A stretch of DNA of 64,000 nt from Rhodopseudomonas infernalis. Its GTDB lineage: Bacteria; Pseudomonadota; Alphaproteobacteria; Rhizobiales; Xanthobacteraceae. How positions within the stretch are numbered: the first letter of the stretch is position 1; the number at the start of each line of letters is the position of its first letter. Under the pieces are notes generated by a model. The model was not told the origin of the DNA, searched no databases, and saw nothing but the letters and a program-made list of their open reading frames with translations. Location of the stretch: contig NZ_JAJNAL010000021.1 in the NCBI RefSeq assembly GCF_022271405.1, forward strand, positions 1-64,000, given 5' to 3'. The translations under genes and the position numbers were made by a program. This document shows positions 1 to 7,997 of the stretch, one piece after another.

Positions 1-69
1 CGCGTCCATCGCCCCCCGCCCCGCGAACCGTGACGATCGCGTGTCGCCCCTCTCCTTGGGACGGGATGA

Positions 70-85
70 AGGGACTATAGTCCTT
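70..85. promoter_or_regulatory. Near-perfect palindrome at window edge
   Basis: GGACTATAGTCC (72-83) is a perfect 12-base palindrome, extended by one further pair at 70/85. It lies in an AT-richer patch with no gene on it in this window, so it may be an operator or promoter for a minus-strand gene that starts to the left of the window. No regulator can be assigned. Confidence 0.3.
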
Positions 86-120
86 GTAGGAATATTGTCA
101 AGGGAAGCTGTCGCTAGTCT

Positions 121-200
121 GTAGCCCGGATGGAGCGAAGCGTAATCCGGGGAGCGTTGTCGATGCCGTCCCGGATTTCGCTTCGCTTCATCCGGGCTAC
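121..200. repeat. Imperfect inverted repeat of dispersed type
   Basis: GTAGCCCGGATG at the left end is mirrored by CATCCGGGCTAC at the right end, with GAGCGAAGCG/CGCTTCGCTT inside. This has the form of an intergenic palindromic element common in Bradyrhizobium-type genomes. It could form a long hairpin downstream of the minus-strand phosphotransferase gene. Confidence 0.6.
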
Positions 201-234
201 TGACGGAGTCAGTGCTCGCGTCGCCCTCACCCCG

Positions 235-258
235 CCCTCTCCCGCAAGCGGGAGAGGG
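235..258. repeat. CCCTCTCCCGC hairpin repeat, copy 1
   Basis: CCCTCTCCCGC-aa-GCGGGAGAGGG is a perfect 11-base inverted repeat with a two-base loop. An identical copy occurs at 15767-15790, so this is a dispersed element. It sits just past the stop of the phosphotransferase gene but has no T tract, so a terminator role is doubtful. Confidence 0.6.
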
Positions 259-292
259 AGTGCGCTGCGGCGCGGGGTGAGGCCTGAAGTGC

Positions 293-1342
293 TTACTTCG
301 CGCCGGCCTTCTGGGCGAATTCCCATGACAGCTTGGCCATCGGGACGGTGCGGGCGGCGGATTCTTTGGCCTTGTCGGAGGCGGCGGTGCCGTCGCGGAC
401 GCGGCCGGCGATGCCCTGCAGAATGCCGGCGAGCCGGAACGTGTTGTAGGCGAGATACCAGTTCATGTTGGAGATGCCGCTGATCCCCGCCGCCTCGCAG
501 TACATGTCGGAGGCCTGCTCCAGCGTCGGCAGGTTGAGCGCCTTCAGGTCGGCATCCATCAGGCCCGGCATCGACCACTGCATCAGCAGGTAGGTGAAGT
601 CGGCCATCGGATCGCCGAGCGTCGACAGCTCCCAGTCGAGCACCGCCTGCACCCGCGGCTCGGTGGCGTGGAAGATCATGTTGTCGAGCCGGTAGTCGCC
701 GTGCACCACCGAGACCCGCTCCTGCACCGGCAGCGTGCTCGGCAGCCATTCCATCAGCCGGTCCATCTCCGGGATCGGCTCGGACACCGACGCCTTGTAT
801 TGCTTGGTCCAGCGGTCGATCTGGCGCGCGAAATAATTGCCCGGCTTGCCGAAGTCGCCGAGACCGATTTTCTCCGGATCGTAGCTGTGCAACAGCGCGA
901 GGGTTTCGATCTTGGATTTGAAGATCGCCCAGCGCGACTCCGGCGTCTGGGTCGGCAGGGTCGGATCCCAGAACACCCGGCCCTCTTCCATCGACATGAT
1001 GTAGAACGACACGCCGATCACCGCGTCGTCGGTGCACAACGCGTAGGCCTTCGCCACCGGGAAGCCCTGCTTGCCGAGCGCGTCGATCACCTTGAATTCG
1101 CGGTCGACCGCGTGCGCCGACGGCAGCAGCTTGCCGAACGGCTTGCGCCGCATCACGTAGGAGCGGTTCGGAGTGTTGAGCCGATAGGTGGGGTTCGACT
1201 GGCCGCCCCTGAACTGCTGAACCTCGAGCGGGCCCTGATAGCCCTCGACATTCGCCTGCATCCATTCCGCCAGGCGGGCTTCGTCGACCCGATGCCGCTC
1301 CTCGACCGGCTTGGTGCCGACGTAGTCCTCGTCATTTCGCAT
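293..1342 (-). CDS. Phosphotransferase family protein (APH fold, ACAD10/11-associated type)
   Basis: The 349-residue protein belongs to the aminoglycoside-phosphotransferase/choline-kinase fold. The catalytic loop HGDYRLDNMIF lies near residue 213 and the metal-binding LDWELSTLGDP about 20 residues later. In animals this domain is fused to an acyl-CoA dehydrogenase (ACAD10/11), where it phosphorylates 4-hydroxyacyl-CoAs. Here the partner dehydrogenase is the next gene upstream on the same strand (1519-2751), so a role in 4-hydroxy fatty acid breakdown is a reasonable inference. The start chosen is the ATG giving MRNDEDYVG; an ATG 33 codons upstream would add sequence that reads through an intergenic hairpin element and looks non-coding. 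A resistance function is unlikely. Confidence 0.88.
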   Translation of the reverse strand: MRNDEDYVGTKPVEERHRVDEARLAEWMQANVEGYQGPLEVQQFRGGQSNPTYRLNTPNRSYVMRRKPFGKLLPSAHAVDREFKVIDALGKQGFPVAKAYALCTDDAVIGVSFYIMSMEEGRVFWDPTLPTQTPESRWAIFKSKIETLALLHSYDPEKIGLGDFGKPGNYFARQIDRWTKQYKASVSEPIPEMDRLMEWLPSTLPVQERVSVVHGDYRLDNMIFHATEPRVQAVLDWELSTLGDPMADFTYLLMQWSMPGLMDADLKALNLPTLEQASDMYCEAAGISGISNMNWYLAYNTFRLAGILQGIAGRVRDGTAASDKAKESAARTVPMAKLSWEFAQKAGAK

Positions 1343-1414
1343 CCCGACCAAAGTGCCGCTCCCTTGTTCTTGTTCGCGCGTTTGCGCAGCGCGTTCCGAC
1401 CATCCAAAACAGTC

Positions 1415-1477
1415 ATACCCGGGCCAGGCCCGGGTATCCATCTTTTCAAGAGATGGATCGCCGGATCAAGTCCGGCG
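1415..1477. repeat. Three tandem perfect hairpins
   Basis: Three back-to-back perfect inverted repeats fill this gap: 1415-1437 (ATACCCGGGCC arms, one-base loop), 1436-1458 (ATCCATCT/AGATGGAT) and 1459-1477 (CGCCGGA/TCCGGCG). The element lies between two co-directional minus-strand genes. It may be a processing or mRNA-stability element or a REP-like dispersed sequence. No T tract marks it as a simple terminator. Confidence 0.65.
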
Positions 1478-1518
1478 ATAACGTTTTTGCGTGGGCCTGA
1501 TGCCCCACCCTTGCGGGC

Positions 1519-2751
1519 TCAGTGCGCCGTGTTGGCGTACTTCTTGAGCTCGAGCCGGGCGATGGCGCGGTTGTGCACCTCGTCCGGACCGTCCGCCAGC
1601 CGCAGCGTGCGGATGTGGGCGTAATCCTTGGCGACCCCGGCGTCGTCGGAGACGCCGCCGCCGCCAAAGGCCTGGATCGCGTTGTCGAGGATCTTCAGCG
1701 CCATGTTGGGCGCCGCGACCTTGATCATCGCGATCTCGAGCTGCGCGGTCTTGTTGCCGACCTTGTCCATCATGTCGGCGGCCTTGAGGCACAGCAGGCG
1801 ATTCATCTCGATGTCGGTGCGAGCCTCGGCGATGCGCTGCTCCCAGATCGAATATTCGATGATCTTCTTGCCGAAGGCGGTGCGCGACTGCAGCCGGCGG
1901 ACCATCTTCTCCAGCGCCTCTTCGGCCTTGCCGATGGTGCGCATGCAGTGATGGATGCGGCCCGGGCCGAGGCGGCCCTGCGCGATCTCGAAGCCGCGGC
2001 CTTCGCCGAGCAACAGGTTCGACGCCGGAACGCGCACGTCCTTCATCAGCACCACGCCATGGCCGTGCGGCGCATCGTCGAAGCCGAACACCGGCAGCAT
2101 CTTTTCGATGGTGATACCGGGGGTGTCGAGCGGCACCAGGATCTGCGACTGCTGCTGATGCTTGGCGGCGTTGAAATCCGTCTTGCCCATCACGATCGCG
2201 ATCTTGCAGCGCGGATCGCCGACGCCCGACGACCACCACTTACGGCCGTTGATCACGTAGTGATCGCCGTCCTTGACGATGCTGGTCTCGATATTGGTCG
2301 CGTCCGACGACGCCACGGCCGGCTCGGTCATCAGGAACGCCGAGCGGATTTCGCCATTCATCAAGGGGCGAAGCCACTGCTTCTTCTGCTCCTTGGTGCC
2401 GTAGCGCATCAGCACTTCCATGTTGCCGGTGTCCGGCGCCGAGCAGTTGAACACTTCGGAGGCCCACGAGATGTGGCCCATCTGCTCGGACAGCAGCGCG
2501 TATTCGAGATTGGTGAGACCGGCACCGTGGAATTCGTCGTCCTCGTGCGAGGACGGCGGCATGAACAGGTTCCACAGCCCTTCGGCCTTGGCCTTCGCCT
2601 TCAGCTCTTCGAGGACCGGGATCACCTTCCAGCGTTCACCCTCGGCGTCCTGCTTGTTGTAGATCGGCACCGCGGGCCGCACATGCGTGGTCATGAAGGC
2701 GGTGACGCGTTCCAGCCATTCACGCTGGCGATCGGACATCGTGAAATCCAT
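1519..2751 (-). CDS. Acyl-CoA dehydrogenase, ACAD11-like
   Basis: This 410-residue FAD enzyme would oxidise an acyl-CoA to the 2-enoyl-CoA and pass electrons to ETF. Family features seen are [18 protein letters not shown] in the middle domain, the NGRKWWSSG strand, and a C-terminal [16 protein letters not shown]. That last motif carries Asp where medium-chain enzymes use Glu as the catalytic base, as in the ACAD10/11 branch. The start is the ATG giving [12 protein letters not shown], with a GAGTGAGGA ribosome site about 7 bases upstream. The frame stays open far upstream but that part is non-coding in character. It is divergent from a PsrA-like regulator and followed by a phosphotransferase, which supports a hydroxy- or long-chain fatty acid role. 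Confidence 0.93.
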   Translation of the reverse strand: MDFTMSDRQREWLERVTAFMTTHVRPAVPIYNKQDAEGERWKVIPVLEELKAKAKAEGLWNLFMPPSSHEDDEFHGAGLTNLEYALLSEQMGHISWASEVFNCSAPDTGNMEVLMRYGTKEQKKQWLRPLMNGEIRSAFLMTEPAVASSDATNIETSIVKDGDHYVINGRKWWSSGVGDPRCKIAIVMGKTDFNAAKHQQQSQILVPLDTPGITIEKMLPVFGFDDAPHGHGVVLMKDVRVPASNLLLGEGRGFEIAQGRLGPGRIHHCMRTIGKAEEALEKMVRRLQSRTAFGKKIIEYSIWEQRIAEARTDIEMNRLLCLKAADMMDKVGNKTAQLEIAMIKVAAPNMALKILDNAIQAFGGGGVSDDAGVAKDYAHIRTLRLADGPDEVHNRAIARLELKKYANTAH

Positions 2752-2929
2752 CAGGCGATCCTCACTCTTTTCCAAGCTGTTGGCCGACAAGGTTGCCGAC
2801 ACTGTCTCCCCGCCGCCCAGCCGTCGCAAGGCGATTCGCCCTGCCACCGGCGGCGCCATAGGCGCGCGACGCGATCGGCTCGGCGGGCCGCCGGCTGTCT
2901 GACGCGCTCGCGCATTGACATCCGGCCAT

Positions 2930-2959
2930 GAAACGATAGTTTCATACAGCTGTTTGAAA
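2930..2959. promoter_or_regulatory. Double palindromic operator, PsrA-like motif
   Basis: GAAACGATAGTTTC (2930-2943) has the form GAAAC-N4-GTTTC, which is the published Pseudomonas PsrA motif shape. It overlaps TTTCATACAGCTGTTTGAAA (2940-2959), a 20-base palindrome with one mismatched pair. Both lie between the divergent acyl-CoA dehydrogenase and TetR genes, 31 bases before the TetR start. This placement would let the regulator control both genes and itself. Confidence 0.7.
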
Positions 2960-2989
2960 TGCAAGCTCGACGATGTTCCGCAGGATGGC

Positions 2990-3652
2990 ATGGCCGCCGA
3001 CACCACACGCACCGCGATCCTCCAGGCTGCCGAGAGGCTGTACGCCGAACGTGGTTTCGGCGAGGTGACGCTGCGCGACATCGTCGCGGCGGCGGGCGTC
3101 AACCTCGCCGCGGTGAACTATCATTTCGGGTCGAAGGACGAACTGATCGCCGAGCTGTTCGTGACGCGCTCGATCGTCACCAATCGCGAGCGCCTCAAGC
3201 TGCTGAAGACCGCCGAAGCCGCGGGCGGCGGCAGCGCACCTGTCGAAGAGATCCTGCGGGCGCTGATCGGCCCGTCGCTGCGCGGCTGCCTCGGCCCCGA
3301 AAGCGAGCGCTCGGATTCGGCGCGCTTCATGATCCGCGCCTCGATCGAAACCATCGCGCCGATCCGCAAGATCAAGAACCGCGAGATCGATCACTTACGC
3401 AAGTTCGCCGCGGCGCTGCGCCGCGCCCTGCCCGGCCGCGCGGACGAAGATATCTATTGGGGCCTGCATTTCACGCTGGCGATGGCGCAACAAACCGTCC
3501 GCGACAGCGAACGCCTGCTCCGCCTGTCGGAGGGCCGCTGCGACCTCGACGACGTCGACGGCGTGATCGACCGCGTCGTCAGCGTCGCGGCGCTGGCGCT
3601 GACGGCGGGTGCTGCGGTGGACGAGAAGCAGGCGGCGCGGCGGGGACGTTAG
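2990..3652 (+). CDS. TetR/AcrR family regulator, PsrA-like
   Basis: The 220-residue protein has a typical N-terminal TetR helix-turn-helix: [14 protein letters not shown], then [21 protein letters not shown] ending near residue 44. The string [14 protein letters not shown] is closely like that of PsrA, the long-chain-fatty-acid-responsive repressor of pseudomonads. The rest should be the ligand domain. The start is ATG 2990; codons upstream in the frame run through the operator region and are not expected to be translated. It is divergent from an acyl-CoA dehydrogenase with a PsrA-type palindrome between them. Repression relieved by an acyl-CoA or fatty acid is inferred. Confidence 0.9.
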   Translation: MAADTTRTAILQAAERLYAERGFGEVTLRDIVAAAGVNLAAVNYHFGSKDELIAELFVTRSIVTNRERLKLLKTAEAAGGGSAPVEEILRALIGPSLRGCLGPESERSDSARFMIRASIETIAPIRKIKNREIDHLRKFAAALRRALPGRADEDIYWGLHFTLAMAQQTVRDSERLLRLSEGRCDLDDVDGVIDRVVSVAALALTAGAAVDEKQAARRGR

Positions 3653-4096
3653 CGGGAGGAGTCCGATCGCCACGCCAATTGACTCTGCGCCAGACGCGCG
3701 AGCGCTTGATTGGGGCGATACGGCGCTGCCACTGGCACTGCGTCCTCATCCTGAGGAGCCCGGCGAAGCCGGGCGTCTTGAAGGATGGGGCCACGCGGTG
3801 CCCATCGCACATGGTTCGAGACGGCGCTACGCGCCTCCTCACCATGAGGTTGTGCGTGTGGCAACTCCGGCTGAAGAGAAATCAGAGCCGCTGCGCGCGC
3901 CTTGCTCTCCGCCGTCATCGCTCGCGAAAGCGGGCGACCCAGTATCCCAGTGAGTCAGTGTTGAAGCGCTTCACACCAGCCGCGGGTGCACTGCAATACT
4001 GGATCCCCCGCATGCGCGGAGGATGACGGTTGGTGATGGAGCGGGCGTCGTGCCCCATTTTTGGCAACAGTCGACGACTTCGGCCTCGCCGCCCCC
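3653..4096. repeat. Intergenic stretch with dispersed repeats
   Basis: No gene is seen. From about 3741 to 3850 the sequence has the form CTCATCCTGAGGAG...GCCCGGCGAAGCCGGGC...CTCCTCACCATGAGG, a palindromic dispersed element frequent in related genomes. Around 4000-4025 a second short element (ACTGGATCCCCCGCATGCG) resembles another dispersed repeat. Both flanking genes end here (convergent). Confidence 0.5.
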
Positions 4097-4870
4097 TCAC
4101 CACGCCGGGATATACGTCCCCTTGAACCGCGTCTCGACGAACTGCTTCACCGGGTCGGAGTGATAGGCCTCGATCAGTTGCTTGACCCAGGGCTTGTCCT
4201 TGTCTTCCTCGCGGACCGCGATGATGTTCACCCACGGGCCTTCAACTTCCTCGCGGCCGATGGCGTCCTTGGCCGGGTTGAGGCCGGCCTGGACCGCGTA
4301 GTTGTTGTTGATCGAGACCAGATCGACGTCCTGCAGCGAGCGCGGCAATTGCGCGGCGTCGAGTTCGACGAATTTCAGCTTCTTCGGATTGTCGATGATG
4401 TCGGCGACGCTGGCGGTGGCGCCCGCGCCGTCCTTCAGCTTGATGATGCCGTGCAGTGCCAGGATCAACAGGCCGCGCGCGCCGTTCGACGGATCGTTGG
4501 CGATCGCCACGGTGGCGCCCTGCGGCAGGTCGGCGAGCGTCTTGTATTTGACTGAGTACACGCCCTGCGGCGACGCGATCGTATTGGCAACCTTGACGAT
4601 CTTCCAATTGGTCTTGGAGACCTGGTTCTTCAGGTAAGGCTCGTGCTGGAACGAGTTCGCCTCGAGCTCCTTCTGCGCCAGCGCCTGGTTCGGCACCACG
4701 TAGTCGGTGAACTCGATCGGCTTGACGTCGAGCCCGCGCTCGGCCGCGACCTTCTTCACCACGTCGAGGATCTCGGCATGCGGACCGGCGGTGACGCCGA
4801 CCCGGATGGTTTCGGCATGGGCGGCGCCGGCGAAAGCCAGCGCGATGAGCGAGACGGCAAGACGGCGCAT
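4097..4870 (-). CDS. metQ: Methionine ABC transporter substrate-binding protein
   Basis: The 257-residue NlpA/MetQ family protein binds D/L-methionine in the periplasm for the MetNI importer. An N-terminal signal peptide ends at AHA before ETIRVGV. There is no lipobox cysteine, so it is probably soluble rather than a lipoprotein as in E. coli. The family pattern VTAGPHAEILDVVKK and FTDYVVPNQAL is clear. The start is the ATG preceded by AAGGAG with 7 bases spacing; a TTG two codons upstream is not needed. It is the last gene of metN-metI-metQ, 31 bases after metI. The operon follows a serine acetyltransferase and the encapsulin/desulfurase pair, making a sulfur amino acid block. Confidence 0.93.
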   Translation of the reverse strand: MRRLAVSLIALAFAGAAHAETIRVGVTAGPHAEILDVVKKVAAERGLDVKPIEFTDYVVPNQALAQKELEANSFQHEPYLKNQVSKTNWKIVKVANTIASPQGVYSVKYKTLADLPQGATVAIANDPSNGARGLLILALHGIIKLKDGAGATASVADIIDNPKKLKFVELDAAQLPRSLQDVDLVSINNNYAVQAGLNPAKDAIGREEVEGPWVNIIAVREEDKDKPWVKQLIEAYHSDPVKQFVETRFKGTYIPAW

Positions 4871-4901
4871 CGACAAACTCCTTGTTACTTCGAAACGGAA
4901 A

Positions 4902-5567
4902 TCAGGACCGGCGACTGCGGCGATCGAGCTTGCGTGCCAGCGTGTCGCCGAGCGTCTGCACGCCCTGCACCAGCGCGATCAGCACCAGCACCACCGTCAG
5001 CATCACCTCGGGCATGAAGCGCTGATAGCCGTAGCGGATGCCAAGGTCGCCGAGCCCGCCGCCGCCGACCGCGCCGACCATCGCCGAATAGCCGAGCAGG
5101 CTGACCAGCGTCAGCGTCAGCGCCATGATCACCGCCGGCATCGCCTCGGGCAGCAGCACCTTGCGGACGATCTGCAGCGGGCTGGCGCCGAACGCACGCG
5201 CGGCTTCGATCAGGCCGTGATCGACTTCGCGGATCGCCGCCTCGATGACGCGGGCGATGAACGGAATCGCTGCGATGGTCAGCGGCACGGTCGCCGCCGC
5301 GGTACCGATCGAAGTGCCGACCAGCAGCCGCGTCAACGGCACGATCGCGACCACGAGGATGATGAAGGGCGTCGAGCGGGTGGCGTTGACGATGACGCCG
5401 ATGATGCGGTTGGCGACCGGCGCGGCGAACAATTCACCGGCGCGGCTGGTAGCCAGGAAGACGCCGAGCGGCAGGCCGATCAGCGTGCCGAACAGGCCGG
5501 ACAGCCCGACCATCGCCAGCGTGTCGAGCAGCGACGACCAGATCATGCGAATGAGTTCAGGCGACAT
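4902..5567 (-). CDS. metI: Methionine ABC transporter permease
   Basis: The 221-residue inner-membrane permease has about five hydrophobic segments (first [20 protein letters not shown]). The cytoplasmic coupling motif [22 protein letters not shown] (about residues 140-161) contacts the ATPase. Size and motif match MetI. Its ATG overlaps the end of metN by 11 bases, implying translational coupling, and metQ follows after 31 bases. Confidence 0.95.
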   Translation of the reverse strand: MSPELIRMIWSSLLDTLAMVGLSGLFGTLIGLPLGVFLATSRAGELFAAPVANRIIGVIVNATRSTPFIILVVAIVPLTRLLVGTSIGTAAATVPLTIAAIPFIARVIEAAIREVDHGLIEAARAFGASPLQIVRKVLLPEAMPAVIMALTLTLVSLLGYSAMVGAVGGGGLGDLGIRYGYQRFMPEVMLTVVLVLIALVQGVQTLGDTLARKLDRRSRRS

Positions 5568-6675
5568 AGCCGAGTTGCTCCACCAGATTGTTGCCGGCCG
5601 ACAATTGCGCGATCACCTGGCGCAGTACGTCTGGCGCGGCGGCGAGCGACACGATCAGGGTGCCGAACGGATGGCCGGCGATCATCTCGACCTGGCCGGA
5701 CAGAATGTTGAGATCGACGCCTAAGTCGCGCGACACCCGCGACAGCAGCGGCTGGTTGGCGTCGCTGCCCTTGAAGGTGATGCGCAGCACCGCACTTCCG
5801 CCGGGCGGCTGGGTCGGCTGCAGCTTCTCCAGCAGCCAGTCCGGCGCGCCGCTGCCGGTGACGGACGAGACGAACCGCCGCGTTACTTCATGGCGCGGCG
5901 TGGCGAACACGTCGAAGGTCGCGCCGTCCTCGACGATGCGGCCGCCCTCGATCACCGCGACGCGATCGGCCAGCGCCTTCACCACCGCCATCTCGTGGGT
6001 GATGAACAGGATGGTGAGATGCAGATCGCGGTTGATCTGCTTCAAGAGCTCGAGAATCTGATCGGTGGTTTCCGGATCGAGCGCCGAAGTGGCTTCGTCC
6101 GACAGCAGCACCGAGGGCTCGGTGGCGAGCGCGCGGGCGATGCCGACGCGCTGCTTCTGGCCACCGGACAGCTCGGCCGGATAGCGGTCGCGCTTATCGG
6201 CCAGCCCGACCATATCGAGCAGCGGCAGCACGCGCTTTTCGATCTCGGCCTTGGGCGTGCCGGCGATCTCCAGCGGCAATGCGACGTTGCCGAACGCCGT
6301 GCGCGACGACAGCAGATTGAAATGCTGAAACACCATGCCGATCGAACGCCGCGCGCCGCGCAGGTCGCGTTCGCTCAGCGCGGTGATCTCGACGCCGTTG
6401 ACGACGACGCGTCCGCTCGACGGTTTGTCGAGCCCGTTGATCAGCCGGATCAGCGTCGACTTGCCGGCGCCGCTACGGCCGATCACGCCGAGGATCGATC
6501 CCTTCGGCACGCTGAGGCTGATGTCGTCGAGCGCCACCACCTCGGCGCTGCTGTTGCGGGCCGCATACACCTTGCGGACGCGGTCGATCAGGATGCCCGT
6601 AGCGGCTGTCGGACTGGAGACCGGACGGTCTTCCGCGGGCGGTTGCCAGGGGGCATTCATAACAGGCTTGCTCAT
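5557..6675 (-). CDS. metN: Methionine ABC transporter ATP-binding protein
   Basis: The 372-residue ATPase has Walker [10 protein letters not shown] (residues 66-74), signature [15 protein letters not shown] and Walker [16 protein letters not shown]-terminal NIL/ACT-like domain (about 290-370) is where methionine binds for transinhibition in characterised MetN proteins. The first 25 residues are an extra Pro-rich lead compared with E. coli. A second ATG (MNAPWQ) lies five codons in, and neither start has a strong ribosome site. It heads the operon, 178 bases after the serine acetyltransferase gene, with a GGAGAATA-rich region in between. Confidence 0.95.
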   Translation of the reverse strand: MSKPVMNAPWQPPAEDRPVSSPTAATGILIDRVRKVYAARNSSAEVVALDDISLSVPKGSILGVIGRSGAGKSTLIRLINGLDKPSSGRVVVNGVEITALSERDLRGARRSIGMVFQHFNLLSSRTAFGNVALPLEIAGTPKAEIEKRVLPLLDMVGLADKRDRYPAELSGGQKQRVGIARALATEPSVLLSDEATSALDPETTDQILELLKQINRDLHLTILFITHEMAVVKALADRVAVIEGGRIVEDGATFDVFATPRHEVTRRFVSSVTGSGAPDWLLEKLQPTQPPGGSAVLRITFKGSDANQPLLSRVSRDLGVDLNILSGQVEMIAGHPFGTLIVSLAAAPDVLRQVIAQLSAGNNLVEQLGYVA

Positions 6676-6746
6676 CGATCCAGGATGCCGTCACCGGGAC
6701 GGCGCTGTCCATCGGGTACCGTCCCTGCCGCTGCACCGCAATGCAC

Positions 6747-6834
6747 GGAGAATAAAAACAACGTCTGGAGCGATCCGACGGCGCCTCGCGGGACACTCCC
6801 GCCCCCGATCGCTGCGGTTGGAGAATAATTTTCC
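6747..6834. promoter_or_regulatory. metNIQ upstream region with GGAGAATA repeats
   Basis: GGAGAATA occurs at 6747-6754 and 6820-6827. The second is part of a near palindrome GGAGAATAATTTTCC (6820-6834). The same octamer occurs upstream of the encapsulin shell gene at 10975-10982. This suggests, but does not prove, a shared sulfur-responsive operator. No SAM-II riboswitch pattern was recognised here. Confidence 0.4.
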
Positions 6835-6853
6835 AGTACAAGCGAACGGCGAT

Positions 6854-7801
6854 TCAGATCCCGCCGCCGTTCTCGAACGAGTCCGCGACCGGCTTGGCCT
6901 GAGTGACGACGGTGCCGGGCGGCACGCTACGGGTCAGCCAGACGCCGCCGCCGACCTGGGAGCCCTGCCCGATCGTGACGCGGCCCAGCACGGTCGCGCC
7001 GGCATAGATCACCACGTCGTCCTCGATGATCGGATGGCGGTCGCCGCCCTTCACGATCCGGCCGTGCTCGTTGGTCTCGAACCGCTTGGCGCCGAGCGTC
7101 ACCGCTTGATACAGCCGCACGCGCTTGCCGATCCGTGCGGTCTCGCCGATCACCACGCCGGTGCCGTGGTCGATGAAGAAGCTCTCGCCGATGGTGGCGC
7201 CGGGATGGATGTCGATGCCGGTCTGCGCATGCGCGATCTCGGCGACGATCCGCGCCAGCATCGGCACCCCGAGCACATACAGCTGGTGCGCGATGCGATG
7301 CCGGATCATGGCGGCGACGCCGGGATAGCAGAACACCACCTCGTCCAGGCTCTTGGCTGCCGGATCACCATCGAACGCCGCGCGGATGTCGCTGTCGAGC
7401 AGTGCGCGGATGCGCGGCAGACCGTGAGCGAAATCCGTCGTGATGGTCAGCGCCTGCTGCTCGATTTCGCCGGGCTTGGCGGCGCCGTCGAGATCGGCAA
7501 GGTGCAGCTCGCGGCCGACCTCGCGCTGCAGCCGCGTCAGCGCCTGCTCGATGGTGTCGGCGACGTAGATGTCGAGCCCATCCTCCGATAGCCCCGCCGG
7601 CCCGAAGTGCCGCGGATACAGCGCCGACACCAGGCCGTCGACGAGCCCGGCAACCGCCTCGCGCGACGGCAGATCCGGCAGCGGCCGGCCCCGATAACGT
7701 CGGCGCTGCGAGACGGCGCGCAGCCCGGCCAGTTCGGCGACGATCGCGCCGAGATCCGATGCTGGTTCTGAGACGATACGGGGCTCGGCGGATTGCGGCA
7801 T
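6854..7801 (-). CDS. epsC: Serine O-acetyltransferase, long EpsC/CysE type
   Basis: The enzyme acetylates serine to O-acetylserine, the precursor of cysteine. The 315-residue protein has an N-terminal helical domain, then the left-handed beta-helix with hexapeptide repeats from about residue 195 (IDIHPGATIGESFFIDHG, GVVIGETARIGKRVRLYQ, GGDRHPIIEDDVVIYAGA). The catalytic His-Asp region DIHPGA/FIDHGTG is intact. It is longer than E. coli CysE, as EpsC-type enzymes are. It lies downstream of the desulfurase and encapsulin genes, from which a 196-base gap with a dispersed repeat separates it. Serine acetyltransferases are recurrent neighbours of family 2A encapsulins, so supply of cysteine to the desulfurase is the likely role. 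Confidence 0.93.
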   Translation of the reverse strand: MPQSAEPRIVSEPASDLGAIVAELAGLRAVSQRRRYRGRPLPDLPSREAVAGLVDGLVSALYPRHFGPAGLSEDGLDIYVADTIEQALTRLQREVGRELHLADLDGAAKPGEIEQQALTITTDFAHGLPRIRALLDSDIRAAFDGDPAAKSLDEVVFCYPGVAAMIRHRIAHQLYVLGVPMLARIVAEIAHAQTGIDIHPGATIGESFFIDHGTGVVIGETARIGKRVRLYQAVTLGAKRFETNEHGRIVKGGDRHPIIEDDVVIYAGATVLGRVTIGQGSQVGGGVWLTRSVPPGTVVTQAKPVADSFENGGGI

Positions 7802-7852
7802 GCGGGAGACTCCGACTTGTTAGCTTCAAAGCGTCGAGCGACAACCTCTCCC

Positions 7853-7968
7853 CGTCATTGCGAGCGAAGCGAAGCAATCCAGCGTCGTGCATGGCGCTGG
7901 ATTGCTTCGTCGCGGAGCCTGTGCCCGGACGGCGCAAGGCGCCGATCCGGGTGCTCCTCGCAATGACG
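7853..7968. repeat. CGTCATTGCGAGCG-type inverted repeat, copy 1
   Basis: The element starts CGTCATTGCGAGCG and ends CTCCTCGCAATGACG. Internal arms GCAATCCAG and CTGGATTGC are also complementary. A second copy is at 20494-20575. It is a dispersed intergenic palindrome and separates the desulfurase gene from the serine acetyltransferase gene. Confidence 0.7.
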
Positions 7969-7997
7969 CGTTGATAGTTATGTTACTAACTTGACCT

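Noticed and set aside
6675-6854. SAM riboswitch before metN
   Set aside because: Looked for a SAM-II-like pseudoknot in the leader; no convincing conserved core was found, only the GGAGAATA repeats.
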